A stretch of 64,000 bases of DNA from Heterocephalus glaber (lineage: Eukaryota; Chordata; Mammalia; Rodentia; Bathyergidae): positions 15,115,228 through 15,179,227 of the forward strand of contig NW_004624784.1 in the NCBI RefSeq assembly GCF_000247695.1, read 5' to 3'. The notes beneath the pieces were generated by a model. It saw nothing but the letters and a program-made list of their open reading frames with translations. It did not search any database and was not told where the DNA came from. Each line of letters begins with the position of its first letter. Within the stretch, counting starts at the first letter, position 1. Both the position numbers and the translations under genes were made by a program. Below, one piece after another: positions 63,481 through 64,000 of the stretch.

Positions 63481-64000
63481 GTGGCACCCAGAGGTGGATC
63501 TCCATTGGGAAAATTCTTGGGACTAGGCCTGGGGATGGAGGGTAAGGTTCATTTTCTGTTAGTTAATGCTCTGTTCTTGGCCCCACGTTCTCTAGCTTTG
63601 GGGTGCTGAGCTGCCTGTCACTCCCTGCCCCAAATGAGCATTTCCTCTCTCCCTGTCCAATTTTAGGCTCTAGCTGAGAGTTCCTCCTGTCTCCTTCATG
63701 AAGCTGAGCTGGAAGCCTCAGAGCCTTCGCATCAGAGGTGCCAGGTGCTGGTACATCAAGCCCTGCTGTGGGGGAATCACCTTCCAGGCCTGTGAGATGG
63801 CATTTCAGACCCTCAGGGTCACACCCTGAGACCTTCTAGGCTCTCCCCTCAAAGCAGCTGGGGCACATTTCCTCTCCCAAGGGTCACTTCTGTGGCTGCC
63901 TGCACCTTTACCCTCACCTCTTCCACTTTTCTTCTTTCTCTCCTTTCAAGGGAGGAAATGGATTTTATATTGCAGAGAGGACCCAGTACTGCATCAGCCA
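63481..64000. other. Unassigned sequence to window end
   Basis: No gene or repeat recognised. A C/T-rich stretch lies at 63900-63950. Confidence 0.4.

Noticed and set aside
1..64000. CRISPR-like or other regularly spaced repeat arrays
   Set aside because: The only regular arrays are dinucleotide microsatellites and the CCAAT array in the LTR. Nothing has unique spacers.

Overview
This window reads as mammalian, non-coding DNA: probably intergenic sequence or part of one very large intron. I found no convincing protein-coding exon, rRNA, tRNA or CRISPR array. Every long open frame is short by gene standards, lacks a recognisable domain (except one transposase fragment), and usually lies over a repeat. 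The repeat content points to a rodent. There are tRNA-derived ID-type SINEs, two with perfect target-site duplications. There are also B1-type monomers and two B1+ID dimers, a design best known from squirrel-related rodents (Sciuromorpha; dormice carry similar ones). I see no Alu. Family names here rest on remembered consensus features and were not searched. Species-level assignment is not possible.

Layout. 1-5.3 kb: L2 and L1 remnants with a palindromic mariner fragment. This is repeated in inverted orientation 2.4 kb further on, and only the second copy carries an ID insertion. 5.3-14 kb: mostly unassigned sequence, plus a minus-strand LTR with four evenly spaced CCAAT boxes (about 7.3-7.7 kb), a short telomere-like block, an ID inside a MIR, L2 pieces and a B1-ID dimer. 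14-22.8 kb: MIR-rich, otherwise unassigned, with possible conserved non-coding blocks. 22.8-31.3 kb: the densest repeat region, with LTR-in-LTR nests, MER5-like elements cut by a B1, a Tigger-like element with TA target sites, and a long antisense L1 mosaic. 31.3-43 kb: L1, L2 and MaLR fragments. 43-50.3 kb: two young SINEs, L2, an L3/CR1-like remnant and microsatellites. 50,789-50,888 is a 100-base assembly gap inside a CT-rich tract. 51-64 kb: MIR, L2 and B1 remnants, a run of three transposable elements at 57.6-58.6 kb, a well-bounded LTR at 58.9-59.4 kb, and a clear L2 near the end.

There is no operon-like gene cooperation to describe. The main interest is the order in which mobile elements inserted, and a few short motif clusters that could be enhancers. 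I did not find an undescribed biological system. The most unusual structure is the inverted pair of mariner/L1 segments at 1,284-2,023 and 4,469-5,299.
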